From Pteria penguin (Eukaryota; Mollusca; Bivalvia; Pterioida; Pteriidae), in assembly GCA_035048485.1 (NCBI GenBank), contig CM068582.1:21316155-21380154 (forward strand): a stretch of DNA of 64,000 bases, given 5' to 3'. Every line of letters starts with the position of its first letter. The stretch's first letter is position 1. A program made the translations under genes and the position numbers. The notes under the pieces were generated by a model, which was given only the letters and a program-made list of their open reading frames with translations, was not told the DNA's origin and did no database searches. This document shows positions 11,541 to 23,538 of this stretch, one piece after another.

Positions 11541-12600
11541 ACAACTGTTTAAGGATGTAATCTGGTGAGCTATTTAAATACCATTACCAGAAGCAGTATT
11601 AATTTATAATTGTTTGCCCATAATTCAATCAATTTTGTAGATATAAAAATCCATTTAAAATACACACAACTTCGTTATGAATGTAAATTATAAATGCAAA
11701 TATAAGTCTTTGAAGTTTTGGTAAAACCAAAAAAAAATTGAAAAATATATAATTTTTTGACGATTTAATGAAGCAATATTCATGTTTATAATGATTCAGA
11801 ACAGAATAAGCATGTTAGGACGGTACATAAAATAATCAATGGCATCATTATTGATTGTTAATGTCAGTTTTGTCTAGCGACATTCACCCTTGTCTCCGAG
11901 GTCATCTGATTGTCAGTGAATGCACTCTAATGTAAAAATGTGAGATTATCAGAATGTGATGATTCTGCTTAGACTTTTGCCGTATCATATATATTGTTTT
12001 ATCCTATAACGACAGTTGTGTTCATTCTCCCATTACATGTGCTAATGATTTTGTGGGGTACGAATATAATTTAAATTCAAATAGTTGCAACCTAAGCACT
12101 CTATTCCTGGCTAATAATAATACATGTACATCTGTTTATGAGATGGTTCTATGGAAAGGAGGCTGAAGTAATGAATTACATAAAACGACGTGGTTCACTA
12201 TCGCTAAAATGGATTTTAGCACAATTAGGAATTTTCGGTTTCAGTGGAAACAGCGAAAAAATTACATCTGCCATGATGAAAAAAAGACTTTAATGAGCAT
12301 TGAATACATCTATGAACAAGAAAATTATATCAAAGATGCAATACGTCAAAATGCAGAAAGTTTTCATAACCTATATTTTCACTATATTCTTGAGATTTGA
12401 CCTTTTGATCCCCAGATCAATAGGACGCATCCTAAGCGCATGGGGAGTATGTGTGTAAAGTTTCATAAAAATAGGTGGAATGTAGATACACTTATAGCCT
12501 AAAATCTGCATTCACATATCAACCAATTATAACCTTGACCTTTGATCTTATCATACCCAAATAAATAGGCCAACCCCTGATCAAATTAAGGGCTGAGATT
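11541..12600. other. Low-copy AT-rich spacer
   Basis: Only a degenerate block resembling the TTTGATCCCC family (near 12400-12560, with ACCTTGACCTTTGATC) was seen. No gene or array was recognised. Confidence 0.4.
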
Positions 12601-12639
12601 TGCAACTCGGATAAAAAGCAGCATAAGGATATATGGGAC

Positions 12640-13900
12640 ATCCTCTGACAAAACATAAAGGACATGCAACTATAACATTTCGGATCTGTCCAGACCTGCG
12701 TTACCTAAATATAACAAGCTAAATACATATGTCAAATGCAGCAACTGAAGCATAAACTACATTCAGCATCTCAAGATGAACCACTGATATTAGTTCTGAA
12801 CGACAGACCCCAACATAACGTTGTCGGACGTGGACCAGGGGTATTATAAAAGCTCCTCGCAACTTCTTTGATGTGAGCTACAGAGGCAGAATAGGCAGTT
12901 TGAAATGCCGCACTGTGTTTGAATTACTCTCTTACCTATGCTGAACTCTCTATTTATCTGGTATGTAACTATCCTTCGGGTACAAATAAAATGGGTGTAC
13001 AAGATTTAACTGAACGTTTTGCAACGTGTTTAAGCAAGAAAGACAACTTTTACATTATATTTTTACAGTGTAATGACGTCATTCGGGCATGCGCATATAG
13101 AGAAAAATTTTCAACTGTTCCATTTATCTAACGGGGGTGCAAGTTTGTCTTGAAAAGAAAAGAGAAACTCTCTTAGAACTTTTACACCTTCCAATCATTA
13201 ATCATAAAATTTCAATCATATAATATAATTTTATATGAAGATTTCTAAAGTTTCCACTAATTCTATGAACCGAACATAATTCCATATCACAGTTACATGG
13301 CTCTACCTGACCACTTATCACCCCTACATGTATTAATGGAAGTTTCTCGTATTACAGAGTATATTTTAATATCATAATTGTTTATTATCTTCATGAGCTA
13401 AGGATAACTAACTACAAATAACCTGCGCCTGATTGATGTGTTGATACAGTTTTCGATTTTTAAAATTCTCTATCAACCCACTCACAATGTTTTAAGAAAG
13501 AATTACAATGCTCCCATATGTTCCAAGTAAGATAATTTGCCCCATTGCATGGGACTGTTACGTTATTTTCTATTCTATCTTCATTTATTGTTATATATCA
13601 TACATGATACAGACAGTTGTAGATTTTCCTTTATTTCTTTGACCTCAGCAGACCACTCCCTTGAATATTTCCTTGGTTTTGTGATTTCCACACCAATTTT
13701 TATCAGAGCCCATAGTGTACATATTGAATCCACCCTTGATATTTGGCTGTAGGCATTTGATTCTGTTGCATACATTCTCCTTGTTAGGGATGCTGGATTA
13801 AAGGTTCGAATCTATGTTTAATAATCATTTAACATTTTCTATAATATCTCTATAATATCACCTATAACCAATGTCTACAATTATAACTAATCCTATAGGT
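12640..13900 (+). repeat. Core-family copy C (5' part and core)
   Basis: Paralogous to 19560-20700 and 47780-49140. It has GTCCAGACCTGCGTTACC, CGACAGACCCC, GATGTGAGCTACAGAGGCAG, a short frame starting ATG at 12991, the CRE/NRF1-like block at 13074-13095, CTGACCACTTATCACCCCTA and TGATGTGTTGATACAG. It is more diverged from A and B than they are from each other, so it is an older copy. A 34-bp array follows at 13905. Confidence 0.8.
12991..13131 (+). CDS. Conserved short frame of core family, copy C (46 codons)
   Basis: Encodes MGVQDLTERFATCLSKKDNF followed by a tail unlike that of the 32364 copy, because the frame shifts before the CRE block. The first 20 residues match the peptides at 48144 (copy B1) and 32364 (copy A3) closely. 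Whether it is translated is unknown. It is reported because length changes between several copies are multiples of three. It could equally be conserved regulatory DNA. Confidence 0.2.
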   Translation: MGVQDLTERFATCLSKKDNFYIIFLQCNDVIRACAYREKFSTVPFI

Positions 13901-13904
13901 GATC

Positions 13905-15375
13905 ACCAGTATTCATTGTCAGAATTCTATCAGCTGTCACAATATTTTCGATCACAAACCTATCAGATGACGCCATTATTCACAGTCAGATCCCTATGAG
14001 ATGTCACCATTATTCACAGTCAGAAACCTATCAGATGTCACAATTATTCACTGTCAAAACCCTATCAGATGTCACTATTATTCACAGTCAAAACCCTATC
14101 AGATGTCACTATTATTCACAGTCAAAACCCTATCAGATGTCACCATTATTCACAGTCGGAAACCTATCAGATGTCACTATTATTCATAGTCAAAGTACTA
14201 TCAGATGTCGCCATTATTCACAGTCAGAGTACTATCAGATGTCGCCATTATTCAAAGTCAGAGTACTATCAGATGTCGCCATTACTCAAAGTCAGAGTAT
14301 TATTAAATATCTACAATATTCATATTCAGAATCCTATCGGCTATTATCAACAGTTATAGTAAGCAATCTATCAGCTGTCATACATTAGTATTCACGTAAG
14401 TGACTTATCAGGTATCACCAGTATTCACAGCAGTATCTTATAAGCTATTAATAGTATTCGAAGTCAGAATCGTGTCAGCTATCATCAGTTTTCACGGTCA
14501 GTATCCTATTAGCTGTCATCAGTATTCACAGTCAGTATCATATTAGCTATTACCAGTAGTTACGGTGTTTTATCAGTCATCACCAGTATTCACAGTCAGT
14601 TTCTTATCATAAATCACCAGTATCCACAGTCAATATCCCATCAATTATCACCAGTATTCACAGCCTGTATCTTATCAGTCATCACCAGTCAGTCTCTTAT
14701 CAGCTATCACCAGTGTTCAAAGTCTCTTTTCAGCTATCACCACGGTCCAGTATTTACAGTCACAGCTGTAACAGTTGTAATCAGTATCAACTGTCATTAT
14801 CCCATCAGCTATTCACAGTCAGTATATCATCAGTTATCACCAGTATTCACATTCAGTATCTTATCAGTTATCACCAGTATTCACAGTCAGTATCTTATCA
14901 GTTATCACCAGTATTCACAGTCAATATCATATCAGCTATCTTATCAGTAATCACCAATATTCAATCAGTATCAGCTATCATCAGTATGTATTGTCAATGT
15001 CCTATCAGGAATCATTCATAATCAGTATCTAATCAATTATCACCACTATTCACAGTCAGTATCCTATCAGCTATCACCAGTATTCACTGTCAGTATCCTA
15101 TCAGCTATCACCAGTATTTATTGTCAATGTCCTATCAGGAATCACAAGTATTCATAATCAGTATCTTATTAGTGATTTCCAGTATTCACAGTCAGTATCT
15201 TATCAGTTATCACCAGTAATCAAAGTAGGTATCTTATCAGTTATCACCAGTATTTACAGTCAGTATCCTATCAGCTATCACCAGTATTCACGGTCAGTAT
15301 ATTATAAGTTACCACCAGTATTCACAGTCTGTATCTCATTAGTTATCATCAGTATTCCCAGCCACTATCTAATGA
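13905..15375 (+). repeat. 34-bp minisatellite array, copy C
   Basis: Units of CAGTATTCACAGTCAGTATC plus CTATCAGCTATCAC repeat at about 34 bp. The left third is a variant subfamily (TCAGATGTCACCATTATTCA plus CAGTCAAAACCCTA), the right two thirds the standard unit, with many partial units. The same array follows the core in copies A1 and B1. Frames through it are artefacts. Confidence 0.93.
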
Positions 15376-16062
15376 GCCTTATCAAATGGATAAAACACAT
15401 ATCAAGATGTCATTCATTGCGTTTCGAACAAAAATTGGGAATGCGCCACTTGAAAGATCTGGCCGAAAAACAACAACTCTCGTCGGGGATCTATAGTATT
15501 TCATTCCTACCAAGTTTCATCAAATCCATCCAACATGTCTGACGAAGTCAAAAATATGAAATGTGTACATTCGAAGGACGGACAGCACACCATGATAATC
15601 GTTAACTTTATCCCTCGGCTCAGATGAACTAAAACAACAAAATTACCTTTCAAGTAATTAATAATCCTTCAAATAGATTTTTCCTGATAAATGATGGCAA
15701 AGAAATGCTGTATGCATTCTCTGTATATATATCGAATAAATCAATAATATGACACAAAAATTTGCGGAAATGACTTAAGTTTTAAAGACTTAAAAACCGT
15801 CAAATATTTTATTTCAAACGGAAACCAAAACCATCAATACGTTTTAAGACACCCATCTATGTAACTCTGCTGTATTTAGACTGATGATTTTCGTAGCCGC
15901 TCTGAAGAAATTTGTAAAAGGAGGATACACTTAGAGCCTATGTTGCCCCGACCTTGAATCATCCCTTAGAATATTATGTCGAAAAAAAGCAACATTTGCT
16001 GGAAATTTATTTTCTTCAAAAGTACTGTATACCTACCAAGTTTCATGAAAATCTTTCCATTA
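15376..16062. repeat. Diverged single repeat units, no gene
   Basis: Contains two blocks of the common bivalve-style unit with ACCAAGTTTCATCAAAATC-like sequence (15519 and 16037) and a GAAGGACGGACAGCACACC tract near 15575. No delimited element. Confidence 0.45.
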
Positions 16063-16070
16063 GTTATAAG

Positions 16071-16217
16071 CACAGGTATTCGTAAACAAATCATGTAATA
16101 ACTTTGAAACGGCCCCTTCGGTTTAGCCTATACTATAAAATACTGAATTTTATAGTATAGGCTAAACCGAAGGGGCCGTTTCAAAGTTTTTACATGATTT
16201 GTTTACGAATACCTGTG
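16071..16217. mobile_element. Young palindromic MITE, hAT-like, with 8-bp target duplication
   Basis: Arms 16071-16141 and 16147-16217 (71 bp each) are reverse complements with only one mismatch seen, around a 5-base loop ACTGA. The ends read CACAGGTATTCG and CGAATACCTGTG. The exact 8-bp sequence GTTATAAG flanks both sides (16063-16070 and 16218-16225). An 8-bp duplication with CA...TG-type ends fits the hAT superfamily. No coding capacity, so a transposase must act in trans. Near-perfect arms imply recent insertion or strong selection for pairing. Confidence 0.88.
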
Positions 16218-16225
16218 GTTATAAG

Positions 16226-16690
16226 GAGAAGTCCATTTAAACTTACTATGATATACTAAAAGAATCACTCCTTTCCAATTATTTTATTTATTTATAGAAA
16301 AAGGCAAAAAAAAAAATCATTGAAATAAGTGTTTTGTTGTCCAATTTTATCCAATAACATTTATTAAAATAGAATCAGTTCAACTATATACATAAAATTA
16401 ACACATTATAAGAATGCTGCACGTCAAAAATTCTTTTTTCGATTTCAAAGAAAAGAACAACCATGAATCTAACTAAAAGAAATTCAAAGAATGGTACTTC
16501 ACCTATGGTGGCGCCATCTCTCAACATATTTAAATAAAAAGAAATAAGTTAACGTACTTGTACGTCTGTACTTTGTTTACAACTGACTTACTCCAAATAG
16601 CATGATTGAGTCATTCAAGCAGAACATGCACGTCTCACGCACCATCTACAACATTACATGCCCTAACGACAAGCTTACAGTCAGTGTTGC
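16226..16690. repeat. Diverged paralogue of 46797-47400
   Basis: Matches include ATTATTTTATTTATTTATA, CACGTCAAAAATTCTT, TTCGATTTCAAAGAAAAGAA, CACCTATGGTGG and GAGTCATTCAA. It is the leftmost part of the duplicated region; the copy at 46797 has SINE-2 inserted in it. No gene. Confidence 0.65.
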
Positions 16691-16879
16691 ATGAAACACT
16701 CGCCCCTGCCACAACCTGCACCTTCGAAGTGACTTATACCTTATTAGAAACATGAAACAGTTATGTGAACTTGGTAACCTTTTGCATTATTTAGTAAGAA
16801 ATAACATTGAATTCTGTGAAGTTTATACCAAGTTCTAGTGAAAATAACAGCAACAATATAGCCTCGTTTTATTCCTATC

Positions 16880-17629
16880 TGGCATCAGTATCTATAGTCA
16901 TCATCTAGAAACTGAAACAGTGATGAATCACTATTTCCAGTGATAAATCTACAAATGAACTATACTGATGTCTATTTTCAGTAACAGTGACCCTTAAAGT
17001 TTACCTTTTGACCCAAAAATCTAACCCACCCTAGACCTACACATAAGCCAGCATTCTATGAAATCTAAAAGAAGTCAATTATTCTTAAAACAAGTTTATA
17101 ACTGGTAACCAAAATGCAGTGATAAATGTCTATTTTTAGTAACAGTGATCCTTAGAATTGACGTTTTGACCCCAAAATCAATCTCACCCTACAACTTTAC
17201 ATAATTATTCTTACATGAAGTTTAAAATAAATCAATCATTCTTAACTTAAGCTATTATCTGACAAATAAAATGCAGTGATAAATGTCTATTTTTAGTAAT
17301 AGCTATTTTTAGAATGAGCTTTTGACCCCCAACATCAATCCCACCCTAAGCCTTTAAATGAGCTAGCCTTATATGAAGTTAGAAAGAATTCAATCATTCC
17401 TAACTCAAGTTATCATCTGAAACTAAAATACAATTATAAATGTCTAGTAACAGTGACCCTTCGAGTTGACCTTTTGACCCAAAAATCAATCTCACATTAG
17501 ATCTTTATAAATTGTATAAGCTAACATTGTATGAAGTTTGAATCAAATTGCTCATTCATCGCTGAAGTTATTGTCCGGACCGGAAACCATCCCTAGACAG
17601 ACAGACAGACAGACAACGACAAACACTAT
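16880..17629 (+). repeat. Degenerate ~155-170-bp array ending in GACAGACAGAC tract
   Basis: Four units carry AGTGACCCTT, ACCTTTTGACCCCAAAATCA, CACCCTA, TATGAAGTTT and CAAGTTATCATCTGAAAC. It ends at CCCTAGACAGACAGACAGAC (17591) and, after the C-rich tract, ACTGGCAAGGGACTAAAA. The family is shared with 52189-52650. Confidence 0.7.
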
Positions 17630-17673
17630 AACCCCACCCCCCACCCCACCCCCCACCCCACCCCCCACCCCCC
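17630..17673. repeat. CCCCACC low-complexity tract
   Basis: Runs of CCCCACCCCACC with variable C-runs. It gives a short proline/threonine frame that should be ignored. Confidence 0.9.
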
Positions 17674-17705
17674 AGTTTTACTGGCAAGGGACTAAAACCG
17701 CTAAA

Positions 17706-18908
17706 GGCCCTGTCATACCGGGATTTTTAGGCCAACGCATGAGGAACGACCAAACTAATTTTCCAACACGTCGACGAACGTTGATGAACGTCGAGTAAGT
17801 TTTGTGATCGCTGCGTGGTCGCTTTCTTGTCGTTTTTTGAACGTCGGAGGACGTTGGCATGAATTGTGATCGCCGGAAAATTATGTGCATACACGAAATT
17901 TCCGACGACTGCTCAGCGTCCAGATGTAAGTTATGTGGTCGTTATGAGGTCGCTCGGCAAACGCTAGACATGCGTTACTGTGCGATGTGCAGTCGTTCTT
18001 CATATGTTTATAAAGACGTTGCGAGGTCGCCGATATTTCCAACGACTGTGTAACGATAAGGAAGCGCATGCCTAACGCGTACACAATGACCATGTTGCGA
18101 TATCCTAACGTCCTCAACGTGTGCCTAACGACAGCGTAACGACTTTGGCGTGTATCTAACTACTTGAGAACGACCTTAACGTATTGTTCATATTAAATGG
18201 ATTTTTACTATTAGGTGAAAGAAATATTTTTCTCCAAATTAAGGTTTGCTTTAGTATATTTACTTTTGTATATTATGAGAAACAAAAGAATTAAGTGTAG
18301 GAGACACTGGGTGAGAATGTGGATTGCCAGGAGACAAGAGTTCGGAATCTACGATCAATTCATGGTCGAACTTAGAACAGTTGATTGTTTTACGTCATTT
18401 ACAATAATTTTTCAGTTATATCGCGACATAGTAGCAGGAGGTTACCAACCTCTTAAACATAGTGGTGCAACCCGGGAATCGAACCCGGATCGTCGGCACC
18501 GCAAGTCAAGCGCTTAAATACCACACCAAGCCTGATCTGAACTTAAAACAGAAGATCTCGCCTCCTTCATTAACTTTCATCGTATGCCTCCGTCATCCTT
18601 TAATGAACTTCAATATCGATAAGTTATTCGCACGTTGTAGGTCGTTGTCAAGTCGTTAGACAACCGTTGCGCGTTATGAGAACGTTAACAGGTAAATTGA
18701 AAATATTTGAAACAATATCTATGCTTTGGGCACACGCCGTCATCGTCAGGCGAACGTTGTTTATGCGTTACACGGACGTTCTGTGTACGTTGAGAACGTT
18801 ACTGTATATTGAGGTTTCGGGCCAAGCAACAACGTTTGCAAGCGTGTTGCATTAAAATGAAGGTCGTTCCTCATGCGTTGGCTTAAAAAATCCCAGTGTG
18901 ACAGGGGC
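17706..18908. mobile_element. 1.2-kb TIR element, TAA target duplication
   Basis: Terminal inverted repeats of about 46 bp: GGCCCTGTCATACCGGGATT at the left and, reading the other strand from 18908, GCCCCTGTCACACTGGGATT; both continue with CCAACGCATGAGGAACGACC. TAA lies one base outside each end (17702-17704 and 18910-18912), and the paralogous locus near 47395 lacks the element. A TAA duplication with GGCC-type ends suggests PIF/Harbinger, non-autonomous. The inside is crowded with AACGTT, CGTTG and AACGAC words on both flanks, perhaps subterminal binding repeats. A SINE-2 copy lies within it. Confidence 0.8.
18380..18534 (-). mobile_element. tRNA-derived SINE-2 inside the TIR element
   Basis: The minus strand reads GGCTTGGTGTGGTATTTAAG, a tRNA-like head with GGGTTCGATTCCCGGGTTGC, then TTAAGAGGTTGGTAACCTCC, TGTCGCGATATAACTGAAAA and TTGTAAATGACGTAAAACAA. 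It is nested in the element at 17706-18908, so it is younger than that insertion. Same family as 46889-47052. Confidence 0.8.
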
Positions 18909-18934
18909 ATAATGACGATATGGAAATGAAATCC

Positions 18935-19191
18935 GAAACAAGCAAATTCAGAGAATTGTGGTCCTCGCTTTAAGGATTCTATCAGTAAGGATGCAGTGAT
19001 CTGTGACATATTGTCTTGCAATTGGTTGTGCATGTCTAAAGACATACATGCCAAATATGAAGGCCTTACGTCTTACGGTTAAAAAGTTATGACCAAGGTT
19101 TAAGTTTTTGTGACAGGCGGACAAACAGACGGATAAACGGGCAAATGAATGAAATTTAATGTCCCCACGCGTTCGCGAAAAGCGGGGGACA
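18935..19191 (+). repeat. Dispersed repeat ending in hairpin, second full copy
   Basis: Paralogous to 7530-7949: GCAAATTCAGAGAATTGTGG, GTTGTGCATGTCTA, AAGGCCTTACGTCTTACGG, GACAGGCGGACAAACAGACG, then the hairpin 19160-19191 (TGTCCCC ... GGGGACA). The inner loop carries compensating and extra pairs (ACGCGTTCGCG). Confidence 0.65.
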
Positions 19192-19739
19192 ACAAGGTCA
19201 ACAGTCATGATATCAATTGAAAGCACTCTTAACAATCAACCTATGTGTGAGGCATCAAAGCACTATCCCTATTGATTCAAAATATCTAGCAAAAGTTTTT
19301 TAGGTAGAATAAAGCCACTAGATGAAAAGTCATTACATAACATGAAAGTCCTGGTTATAAGGATTATATATATATATATATTATGTTTATACTCCTCTTA
19401 GTTGCTAAGATTTTGCTTCAACCAGAAACTATAACAAAAATGTTGACGGACAGACAGATAGAAAATCAGACGGACATTGCCAATCTAAACCATATTTGCT
19501 TTGTAATCCGGCCAAAAACAGTTTCTCAAAATGAAAACCTGGTATCAGTTTTGCAACTATAACACCTCTGATTTGTCCAGACCTGCGTTACCCAAACTAA
19601 GAAGACAGAGTCTAACAAGCTAAATAAATGCAGGAAATGAAACATGAACGGCACTCAGAAGCTCAAGAGGAACCACTGATGTTAGTTCTGAAACTGTAAC
19701 TGTACTTTGTCCAAAACCGACAGACCCCCACATAACCTT

Positions 19740-20400
19740 GTCGGACCTAGACCTATACTGAACTCTGCATTTATCTGGTATGTAACTACACTTCAGGTAC
19801 AAATAAACTGGGTGCACAAGACTTAACAAGATTTAACTAAACGTTTTGCAACGTATTAAAGCAAGAAAGACAACTTTTACATGATATATATTTTATAAGT
19901 GACATGACGTCATTCGGGCATGCGCATATAGAGAAAAATATACAACTGGCCCATTTATTTTACGGGGGTGAAAATTTGTCTTGAAAAGAAAAGAAAAACG
20001 CTGTTAAAACTTTTACACCTTTCAATCATTAATCATAAGCATTCAATCATAATGTACATCTTTTATATGAAGATTTGTGAAACTTCCACTACTTTTATAA
20101 ACCGAAAATAGCTCTACATCACAGTTAGATGGCTCTACCTGACCACTTATCACCCCTACATGTAATAATGGAAGTTTCTTGTATTACTGAGCATCTTTTA
20201 ACATCGTAATTCTTTATTATCCTCATCAGATAAGGATAATTAACTACTAAAGTCCTGCAACTGTTTGATGTGTTGATACAGTTTACGATTTAATTACAAT
20301 TTTGAAAAATTGACATTCTTGTTGATATACAAATTGAAATTTGATGTATTCCACAAAACCATGAATTCCTCTCTCTCTCTCTCTAGCCTTCCAGCCCATC
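19740..20400 (+). repeat. Core-family copy A1
   Basis: Contains the CRE/NRF1-like block at 19905-19926, CTGACCACTTATCACCCCTA and the CT-rich tract near 20375. The short frame is broken: the start is CTG instead of ATG, and a local duplication of CAAGA-TTAAC shifts the frame. A 34-bp array follows. Confidence 0.8.
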
Positions 20401-20623
20401 CAGCATTCCATCCATCCAGCATTCTTTTTTCTTTTTTCTTCATTTTTTTCTTTTACTCATTACACATTTTCTTAATGCGCATTTACTCATAGGAAGACCT
20501 TGCATTTTGGTTGTTAGGAAATATCGTACATAAATTCCACCTATAACAACAGTAATCTGTTGGCACATTTCTATGTAAAAGGTAAGACAAAATGCTCCTA
20601 AGACATCGTGCTCCAAACCAAAA

Positions 20624-20987
20624 TCAAGAAATGTGCTCCAAAATACAATGTTCTCATATAATAATTTGCCCTGCAAAATGAAACTGTTATGTTATTTTCT
20701 ATTCTGTCCTAACCAGCGTTGATAGTCAGTATCCTATCAGCTATCACCAGTGTAGACAGTCAGTATCCTATCAGCTATCAACAGTGTTGCGGGTCAGTAG
20801 CCTATCAGCTATCAACAGTGTTGACAGTCAGTATCCTATCAGCTATCAACAGTGTTGACAGTCAGTATCCTATCAGCTATCATTGTGCTCTTAACAAAAA
20901 TCAAGAAATGTGCTCCAAAATACAATGTTCTCATATGATAATTTGCCCTGCAAAATGAAACTGTTATGTTATTTTCTATTCTATCTT
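20624..20987 (+). repeat. Array segment with duplicated non-array flank
   Basis: The flank containing AATCAAGAAATGTGCTCC, AATACAATGTTCTCATAT and AATTTGCCCTGCAAAATG occurs twice (20624-20712 and 20892-20987), separated by about five 34-bp units (20712-20881). This is the signature of an unequal exchange between array units. In copy B the flank occurs once. Confidence 0.8.
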
Positions 20988-21024
20988 AACTAATTCTTAT
21001 ATATTATTATACATGAAAAAGACA

Positions 21025-22363
21025 GCTGTATCAGTATTGGCAGTCAGTATATTGTCAGTTATAACCATCCTATCAGCTATCAACAGTGTTGACAGTCAGT
21101 ATCCTATCAGCTATCACCAGCGTTGATAGTCAGTATTCTATCATCTATCACCAGCGTTGACAGTCAGTATCCTATCATCTATCACCAGTGTTGACAGTCA
21201 GTATCCTATCAGCTGAAAATAGTGTTGACAATCAGTATCCTATCAGCTATCACCAGTATTCACAGTCAGTATCCTATCAGCTATCACCAGTATTTACAGT
21301 CAGTATCCTATCAGCTATCACCAGTAATCACATTCAGTATCTTATCAGCTATCATCAGTATTAGCAGTCAGTATCCTATCAGCTGTCATCAGCATTCCTA
21401 TTATCTGTATTCACGGTCAGAATCCTATCTGTTATCATCAGTATTCACAGTCAGTATCCTATCAGCTATCACCAGTAATCAGTCAGTATCCTATCAGCTA
21501 TCACCAGTAATCACAGTCAGTATCCTTTCAGTTATAACCAGTATTCACAGTCAGTATCCTATCAGCTATCACCAGTATTCACAGTAAGTATCCTATCAGC
21601 TATCACCAGTAATCAGTCAGTATCCTATCAGCTATCACCAGTAATCACAGTCAGTATCCTATCAGTTATAACCAGTATTCACAGTATCCTATAAGCTAAG
21701 TATTAACAGTTAGTATACTATCAGCTATCACCAGCAGTCGGTATCTTATCAGATATCACAAGTATTCACAATCAATATCGTATCAGTTATCATCAGTATT
21801 CACTGTCTGTTTCTGACTTAACAATTATCACCAGTATTCACAGTCAGTATCCTATCAGTTATCACCAGTATTCACAGTCAGTATCCTATTGGTTATCACC
21901 AGTATTCACAGTCAGTATCCTATCAGCTATCACCAGTATTCACAGTCAGTATTGTATCAGCTCTCATCAGTATTCTGTATCAGTATCCTATCACCTTTCA
22001 CCAGTATCCACCATCAGTATCCAACATACATCAGCTGTCCTCAGTATTCATATTTAGTATCCCATTACAAGTATTCACAGTCAATATGCTATCAGCAATC
22101 ATCAGATTTACAGTCAGTATCCTATCAGCAACCACCAGTATTCACAGTCAGTATTCTATCAGCTGTCACCAGTATTCACAGTCAGTATCGTGTCAGCTGT
22201 CATCAGTATTCAGTGTCAGTATCCTATCAGCTATCACCCGTATTCAATATCAGTATCCTATAAGCTCTCATCAGTATTCACAGTTAGTATCCCATTACAA
22301 ATATTCACAGTCAATATTGCTGTCAGCAATCATCAGTATTCGCAGTCAGTATCCTATTGGTTG
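21025..22363 (+). repeat. 34-bp minisatellite array, copy A1
   Basis: About 39 units of CAGTATTCACAGTCAGTATC plus CTATCAGCTATCAC. The left portion uses the GTGTTGACAGTCAG variant, the middle the standard unit, and the right end has CTGTCATC variants and a break near 22020-22080. The array in copy B (49150-49890) is roughly half as long. Frames here are artefacts. Confidence 0.94.
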
Positions 22364-23038
22364 CCACGTTTTGTAGAATTACAGTAAATTTTGCACAAGA
22401 ACTCCGAAACCGCTTTCTTTGTCTATTGCTTACAGCAGGATATTTCATTTAATTCCACCTGCTTGATGTAATACAAAGAAATTTTAGCGTACTAGTACGT
22501 CATGTCAACTAACCAGTTCGAAGCAATATGGGATCTCTAGATTCCAACGTCTATCGGACGTCACTGGCTGAACTACACCATTCCACACTATAACAGGCGT
22601 TATTGCTTAGTATAAATTATTTTCTCTTCATGCAGATTACCTTGTCTGTAGTTCACTAAATTTGCCAAGGAAATATTTCATATTAGATATATACACTGGG
22701 CATACTGACACTTGCATAATGCACCATCCCAGACCCCTAGGGGCAAAATCCAACGGGTGCAAGTGATACCAAATCATATCGTCTGTAGTTTTGAGTTGTC
22801 GTTCCTGCTAAATCATACTGAATGGTGCAATTTTGTGTAAAAGCTACGGACTTATACCCAATACAAACATCTTATTTTTAGATACGGTATTATTGGCGGA
22901 TTTTCTCTTATGCAAAACTCCTGATATTGTGGTGACAATGTAAAACAATTAATAAAAATACATAGGAGTTTATTTGCATGTTTGAATCAAAATTAAAACT
23001 CATAAATACTGATATCAAGTTTTAAACAAATTGGTCAT
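22364..23038 (+). other. Unique duplicon sequence after the 34-bp array
   Basis: Matches 49895-52188 except for two B-only segments. A lacks the 148-bp segment (junction 22758/22759) and the 1477-bp segment (junction after 22843). No gene. Confidence 0.6.
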
Positions 23039-23041
23039 TCC

Positions 23042-23536
23042 TACATATACTACATGTATACTACATGTATCTCCTTATACCACATGTATCTCCTTATACT
23101 ACATGTATCTCCTTATACCACATGTATCTCCTTATACTACATGTATCTCCTTATACCACATGTATTTCCTTATACCACATGTATCTCCTTATACTACATG
23201 TATCTCCTTATACCACATGTATCTCCTTATACTACATGTATCTCCTTATACCACATGTATCTCCTTATACCACATGTATCTCCTTATACATGTATCTCCT
23301 TATACATGTATCTCCTTATACTACATGTATCTCCTTATACCACATGTATCTCCTTATACCACATGTATCTCCTTATACTACATGTTATCTCCTTATACTA
23401 CATGTATCTCCTTGTACCACATGTATCTCCTTATACCACATGTATCTCCTTATACCACATGTATCTCCTTATACTACATGCATTTCTTTATACTACATGT
23501 TATCTCCTTATACTAAAAGTATCTCCTTATACTACA
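23042..23536 (+). repeat. 19-bp minisatellite array (TATCTCCTTATACYACATG), copy A
   Basis: About 26 units of 19 bp, with a few shortened to 14 bp near 23280-23310 and a few with one extra T. The C/T alternation in ACYACATG gives pseudo-dimers. Because 19 is not a multiple of 3, all frames stay open and give Cys/Tyr-rich pseudo-proteins. Confidence 0.95.
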
Positions 23537-23538
23537 AA

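Noticed and set aside
10975..11568. Three overlapping repetitive protein frames
   Set aside because: They are the three phases of a 28-bp minisatellite; a unit length not divisible by three without stops keeps all phases open.
17538..17798. 86-codon frame rich in Pro/Thr
   Set aside because: Produced by the CCCCACC low-complexity tract and a GACAGACAGAC tract.
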